DNA of 64,000 bases, from assembly GCF_000005505.3 (NCBI RefSeq), contig NC_016134.3:28099584-28163583 (forward strand), written 5' to 3'. The stretch's first letter is position 1; each line of letters starts with the position of its first letter. Below, one piece after another: positions 59,301 to 64,000 of this stretch. The DNA comes from Brachypodium distachyon. Taxonomy: Eukaryota; Streptophyta; Magnoliopsida; Poales; Poaceae. The notes below the pieces were generated by a model that saw nothing but the letters and a program-made list of their open reading frames with translations, was not told the origin of the DNA and ran no database searches. The position numbers and the translations under genes were made by a program.

Positions 59301-62300
59301 GTGCTACTAAGATTCTGTTACCTTCATTGACCTTGATCTGGAAGAAATCTTTTTCTTTTTGCGGTGTCATGTCCTTCAAGGATCAATACTGTTGGCCTGA
59401 CTAATAGGGACATGCTTCAATGTTTTTTGTGTGCTGCAGTGGGCTCTGAATATTCTAAAGAAGCCTATTGTCAGTATGAACTGGTTGGAGCAATGCTGGA
59501 TCGAACATCGTGTTGTGCCTCATGAACCTTACAGGATTCTTCCTTTTACTGGGCTGACTATATGCTTCACCAAACTAGATGCAGGTAGGTTCCTCACAAA
59601 CCTTGCATGATTTGTTTTTTACTTGGTTGAATAGATGCAGGCATTTTGCCTGGTGATGGAAGCAACTTTAACCTTTTCTTTCAAACAATATGTACTTTTC
59701 TCTCACATGGCCACAGCTCTACTAAAAATTGGTAATAGTTGACTATTGAAACACTTTTATCAAGGTGTTAAACCAGCGGTAGGTGCTACCAGTAGTTAGG
59801 AATGGTCTATGGTGGTATTTGGAATCTCTACTAGTTAACATCGACGAGATATTCTGAATTAGCCTAATCCTGTCCATGCTGCCCTGTACTTTGTTTTAAT
59901 ATTTGATGTAAAGTTCTAATAAGATTTAGATGCACCAGAGGTCCTAAAAGTATTCGAGGGATGTCAAGTTAGTCCTAGTTCAAACGCACATCTAATCCCT
60001 AAAAGTACTTTAAGTGAGTCACCAACAGTCCTAACCTTGCCAGAGCAGCTCTCACCTGCACCTATGGTGCTTTGACTTTACCGTAATATTTTGGAAGGAC
60101 CCCCTGGCAATCTTTATCTCTCTTTTCCCAGACCTCCGTCAAGTTCCCCCCACCCCACGCAGCTAGGTGGCGTCTCATCCTCCGCAGCACCCTCGCCGCC
60201 AGTGTGCCCAACCTGGCCTGCCCCCACACCTTTACCCACACCCGCTGCTGGTCCTTACGTCCTCCTCTCCCGCCTCTCTGGGTCCAGTGGCGCGTCACCA
60301 TCATGGAGCCCTTGCAGTACTCCATGTTTTCCTCCTGTTGTACATGTGCTTCGGAAGCATCGGCTCGGGAAGAGGATGAAGAAGTGAGGGACAGTGGAGA
60401 AGAAGGGCAACTTGGAGGTGCTGTATAGGAGCCGAGGGGGTGTAAATGAATAAAAGAAAACTACTTTTGGTGGGAGTTTTGCCACCAAGACTGAGCCTGC
60501 TGACATGGCCAAAGTCAAAGCACCACAGGTGCAGGTCAGAGCTGCTCTGGCGACCTTAGGACCGCCAGTGACTCACCTAAAGTTAGGGGTGCAAACGGGA
60601 TCCCGCGAAAGTCCCGCTTCTAGTTCATTTTTCAAATCTTCTATTCAAAATTTTGCTCAGAATTTGAATAGGAGATTTGAGAATTGAACTAGAAGCGGGA
60701 CTTTCGCAGGATCCCGTTTGCACCCTTACCTAAAGTACTTTTAGGACCAAAATGTTTTGACCGAAATGTTTTCATAGGGACTTTCGCAGGATCCCGTTCT
60801 CATAGAATTTTTTGACCGAAATGTTTTCATAGAATTAGGACTAACTTGGCAATCCTCACATACTTTTAGAACATTTGTTGCATTTAAGGGTATGTTTGGT
60901 TTGTGACAAAGCTAGCCCTACCAAATGTTGCCAACATTCATTTGGCTTACCAAATTTTTGGCCAAGGATTTCTGGGCCCTCACTTTGCCAACTATTTGGC
61001 CAAAATCTGTGAGAGATGGTGTGGCTCATATTGGCAACCAAAGTTTTGGCTAAAAACCAAACAAGGACCAAATAAATATAGGCTACCAATATTTTGGCTT
61101 GGCTAGTTTGGGCACCAACCAAACAGGCCCTAAATCTTCTAATAACCGTCCTTATCATCCACGAATGGGTTATTTTTCAATTTCAACCTGGAACTGTAAT
61201 AAACCAGATAGTTGACAGATTACTCCTGCCCAATTTCTGACAGATGTATTGCTAGGTTTTGTACAAACTGGGGCTAGAATTTTTGCCACAGGACAAACTG
61301 CTCACTCTAGACATGCAAGACTTTGAAAATCTGTGACACTATAAATACTAGCAAAAGACCCGTGCGTTGCTACGGAACAACAGAAAATTGTATCGTCAAA
61401 TTAATTGCCTCAGGCCCATCCCATCGTCGTCCAAGTCCCGTGTGGAGCCACCGGCGCGCACGAGCCGGTGGAGGCGGCGGTCGGGGCCCGCGACGGATCC
61501 GCGGGTCAGCAGCCGCCTTCCTCACATGGACGACGCCGACGCGCACGAGCTGGTGGAGGCCACCAAGAGCGGCGCCGGGCGCCGGCGAGATCCCAAGGGA
61601 TAGTAATTACTGTGCCCGCGCGTTGCTACGGGTCAATAAAATCACAAACTGTTTATTTTTATTTTCTGTGTAGGCAACTCATGGCGTTGTCGAGGTCGGC
61701 ATGCGGGTGTGGTGGCGTCGGTTGTAAGATGGAGTAGAAAAAATCGTGAAAAAAACTGGAGGAAAAGAAAATAACGGGCAGTGGCATATTGGTTGTAATT
61801 TTAACTGGAGGAAAAGAAAATAACGAGTAGTGGCATATTGGTTGTAATTTTAACGAAGTTAACCTACGGCGACCGCGACCGCGACCGTACCATCACCACC
61901 AACTCCAATTTAATAGATAGTAATAGAAACTACCACTAACATCTTATGGGAACTACCATACTTTATTCTGTTTAATGTTTGTTTACTTCGTTTTTCATGC
62001 CTCATATTCTTTTGTTTAATTAGATAAACGGATGGAACTGAAGGAAGTAATTTTGCAAAATGGTGGGCAGTATTCTGCAACTCTTACGAAGAAGTGCACT
62101 CATTTAGTTGCAACTATATCCTTTGGTGTTTTTCGCATTTTATGCTCTCAGTTTGAGATTTCATCTGATCCAATTATTATTTATCCAACTATTCTTTACT
62201 TTGTTTTCTCTTTCTGAGTTCTAATGGAACAGATCTCGAGATAGCTCCTTGTCCCACACAGCTATACAGTAGATATTATAGCATAACAGGGATTTCCTAG

Positions 62301-63843
62301 TAATTTTAATACTGCTCATGCTTCATTTATTTTAGGCAGTTAACCTCTGCCTTAAAAATACTGCACTTGGTCTGCAACAAGTATCTACTATGTTATTTAT
62401 CAGAAAAACAAATCTTGAGGAACTTTTCTTAACTTCTTGTTACGAACCTGGAAGTGACAAGTATGTTGTTGCTAAAAAATGGGGTCATATTCTCATTGTG
62501 GATCGAAGATGGATCGACCAATCTGTTGCTCGAAGAGGTGATAATGCTGTTATTGTTTTGCTTCTCCAATAGAAATTACACGATAGCAAAGCTAAACTAA
62601 CACCTCAGTGTTTTCTTTCTTCGGAACACAGCTTGCCTAGATGAGAATGCCTATCTCATTTCTGAGAGCTCTACTACTTTTAAGGGCATAAGAGGTTCCG
62701 CTAAGGAGCAACGAAACCCTGAGATCAGTGGTGCAAGTTTTCAACCTGTTCCAGCGGCATCAGTTGATGATTCAGTATCAACATCACAGTATGTGCAGGC
62801 TTCTGGTGATGCTTCAAAGATCTGCAGTTCTGATGTTGTTGGTGCACCTTCCGTCCAAGAGACGAACGAAATGCAGGTTGATAGCCATGTAGCTGAGGAC
62901 TCGGAGGCCGAAGATGACGATCTTTACTTATCAAATTGCAGAATTTCTCTTGTGGGTTTTGAGGAGAAAGAGCTGTCAAGGTTAGTCACAATGATACGCG
63001 ATGGTGGTGGATCCCGACATGTTATGTTAAGTGAGAGGCTTACTCATATTATTCTAGGTGCACCTTCAGAGGAGTAAGTTCATGCCACTGTTTCTTCTGC
63101 ATATGCTAGTTTTAGTATGAACTGCTTGAAATTGCAGCTAATGATGCTTATTTGCCTTAGCAGAGAGAAAAAAGAGGTAAGGCGCCTCGCTGCTTGGGGT
63201 GTGATAAATGTGGTAAAGGTAACATGGTTAGAGGACTGTAATAAAGCAAAAAAAGAAGTCAAAGTATCAGCAACTCACTTGGCTAGTGATTTACTCTTAA
63301 AAGGTACGGAAACACCAGATTCTCTTGTATTTCAGATTGTTGAACGGATCACTCTAAAACATATGTTGTCCTGTGCTGATTCTGTTATCATTTCTCTACC
63401 TACTGAATCCAGAATTTCCATTCTTGAGCATGGACAAATCTAGTGATACACGTGAAACGAAGGCAGCAAAAAGTTTGTGTGGAATGTTTCATGTTCCAGC
63501 TGTCAATGATTCACATGATAAACAGCAGGTGAAAGATTTGTCATCTGAAAGAAAACTAGCCAGGGGCAGACATGAAAACATGAATAATACCCAAACAACA
63601 ACCAGGTCTGCAAAATCAAGCCAACAAAGTGGAGAATTGTCATCTGAAAGAAAGCCAGCCAGGGGTAAACATGAAAACATGAATAATACCCGAACAACAA
63701 CCAGGTCTGCAAAATCAAGCCAGCAAAGTGGAGAAACAAGTATTGGCAAAGCAACTTCTTCTGCAGTGAATCTACGGAGTAGCTCTTCAAATATTTTCAA
63801 CGGGAGAACATTTTGTTTCTCAAAATCATTTTCTCATGACCGG
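56322..63843 (+). CDS. MEI1: TopBP1/MEI1-like multi-BRCT protein (5' ten exons, gene continues past the window)
   Basis: BRCT-repeat scaffold of the TopBP1 family, which binds phosphoproteins in DNA damage response and meiotic repair; the Arabidopsis relative is MEI1. Exons: 56322-56558, 56682-56724, 57705-57826, 57902-58009, 59440-59584, 62024-62115, 62444-62537, 62632-63073, 63164-63303, 63413-63843; 618 codons so far, open to the end. BRCT1 about residues 20-105 (FAGASVFLSRNLVAPEVFD); BRCT2 about 125-205 (VKILCSGFEKDEK, then VSMNWLEQCWIEHRVVP); BRCT3 about 210-290 (LILNGG-type LQNGGQYSATLTKKCTHLVA, WGHILIVDRRWIDQS); BRCT4 about 385-470 (CRISLVGFEEKELSRLV, LTHIILGA, VVKVTWLEDC). The Trp of each BRCT is kept. 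The start is the first ATG after the GC-rich leader. All introns are GT-AG except intron 6, which is AT-AC. Exon 10 holds a 99-bp in-frame duplication. The gene symbol is by family resemblance. Confidence 0.9.
59941..60872. mobile_element. MULE-like element with GC-rich core in TopBP1 intron 5
   Basis: Long inverted ends. The left has CCTAAAAGTATTCGAGGG, CAAGTTAGTCCTAGTTC, AAAGTACTTTAAGTGAGTCAC and GCACCTATGGTGCTTTGACTT. The right carries their complements (AAGTCAAAGCACCACAGGTGC, GTGACTCACCTAAAG, AAAGTACTTTTAGG, ATTAGGACTAACTTGG). The core at 60104-60430 is GC-rich and Pro/Ser-codon-rich (TCCTCCTCTCCCGCC) like a captured gene piece; I do not recognise the source. A Tourist-like MITE (60590-60725) is nested in the right arm. 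Confidence 0.6.
60590..60725. mobile_element. Tourist-like MITE nested in the right arm of the MULE-like element
   Basis: A near-complete palindrome. The left arm GGGTGCAAACGGGATCCC, then GCGAAAGTCCCGCTTC and TAGTTC, is mirrored on the right, with TTA flanking copies (TTAG before, TTA after). It interrupts the right inverted end of the host element, so it is younger. A fragment of the same arm (GGGACTTTCGCAGGATCCCG) occurs again at 60778-60797. Confidence 0.8.
60888..61131. mobile_element. hAT-like MITE in TopBP1 intron 5
   Basis: Ends GGGTATGTTTGGTTTG and CAACCAAACAGGCCC are inverted, and the interior repeats CCAAA/TTTGG motifs in mirrored order (TTGGCTTACCAAATTTTTGG and complement). Typical of hAT-derived MITEs in grasses; the 8-bp duplication was not clear. 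Confidence 0.75.
61345..61925. repeat. unclassified repeat bounded by ACCCGTGCGTTGCTACGG motifs
   Basis: TAGCAAAAGACCCGTGCGTT at the left, and CCCGCGCGTTGCTACGGGTC at 61615-61634, form a pattern widespread in grass introns and intergenic DNA. Between them lies a GC-rich stretch (61410-61600) with CACGAGC(C/T)GGTGGAGGC repeated twice. A 40-bp duplication (ACTGGAGGAAAAGAAAATAAC and following) sits at 61759-61855. Possibly two fused non-autonomous elements. Confidence 0.35.
62116..62443 (+). other. U12-type AT-AC intron (intron 6 of the TopBP1-like gene)
   Basis: The intron begins ATATCCTTTGG directly after the codon ACT. It ends TTTTCTTAACTTCTTGTTAC immediately before GAA. The 5' site matches the U12 consensus (A/G)TATCCTTT exactly. 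The branch-point element TTTCTTAAC differs from TTCCTTAAC by one base. Its second A (62432) is 11 nt from the intron's last base, within the usual 10-16. No GT-AG alternative restores the BRCT3 reading CTHLVAT|EPGSDKYVVAKKWGH. Splicing needs the minor spliceosome. Confidence 0.9.
63538..63735 (+). repeat. 99-bp in-frame tandem duplication in TopBP1-like exon 10
   Basis: Two adjacent 33-codon copies (63538-63636 and 63637-63735), starting LSSERK and ending KSSQQSGE, with few differences (L/P, R/K and Q/R changes). It lies in the disordered Ser/Thr/Lys-rich linker after BRCT4, so the length change is probably tolerated. Confidence 0.95.
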
Positions 63844-64000
63844 GTATGCTAAGGTGTACTTAGTTGATTAATTTGTTTTACTGTATCACTTTTTATTTAA
63901 CCTTTGCCACTTAAATGACTTCTGCTTCTTCAACCTTCACTAGATTGTATGACCTGGACAAGCAGGTCAATAGCAAATTATGCTCTGAAAGCTTTCTAAT

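Noticed and set aside
1..64000. CRISPR array, operons or bacterial-type defence genes
   Set aside because: Nothing of this kind; the tandem repeats are minisatellite and transposon arrays in a plant genome.

Overview
The window is plant nuclear DNA from a grass (Poaceae). The evidence is intron-rich genes with GC-rich first exons, many Stowaway, Tourist and hAT-type MITEs, CACTA elements with CACTACTAC ends, and gypsy-type LTR remains. The species cannot be fixed from the sequence alone. Three host genes are well supported, plus a broken F-box gene and the last exons of an unidentified gene at the left edge.

Layout. 1-427: terminal exons of an unrecognised plus-strand gene. 3646-14796 (minus): a 30-exon gene for the chloroplast preprotein translocase ATPase SECA2 (1060 aa reconstructed), with MITEs and an old repeat in its introns. 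14984-15868: a MULE-like element with long inverted ends and a GC-rich core, just upstream of SECA2. 16454-17826: a decayed F-box gene. About 18400-20280: mitochondrial-looking DNA with a tRNA-like element. 23050-26844: a 3.8-kb CACTA deletion derivative flanked by AAA. 29025 to 38729 or 42574: a larger, decayed CACTA complex holding remains of a TNP2-type transposase gene and of a second gene (En/Spm-like plus Ulp1/C48-like). 39441-42261 holds a 476-bp direct duplication around a gypsy LTR with primer-binding site. 42681-43061 is a solo LTR with a 5-bp target duplication. 43067-46210 is intergenic with MITEs.

46211-49799 (plus): an 11-exon gene for a receptor-like cytoplasmic kinase with an N-terminal UspA-like domain (741 aa). 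51100-55600 has no convincing gene; it holds a CpG-rich block and a tandem array with a unit near 112 bp, split by a Tourist MITE. 56322 to the right edge (plus): the 5' ten exons of a TopBP1/MEI1-like multi-BRCT protein. Its long intron 5 is packed with transposons, and intron 6 is a U12-type AT-AC intron.

The host genes do not form a pathway: plastid protein import into thylakoids, cytoplasmic signalling, and meiotic DNA repair. Most of 15-46 kb is transposon-derived. Nothing resembles a novel multi-gene system. The best observations are the AT-AC intron, the nested and fused CACTA structures, the probable organelle insertion, and the two MULE-like elements with GC-rich cores.
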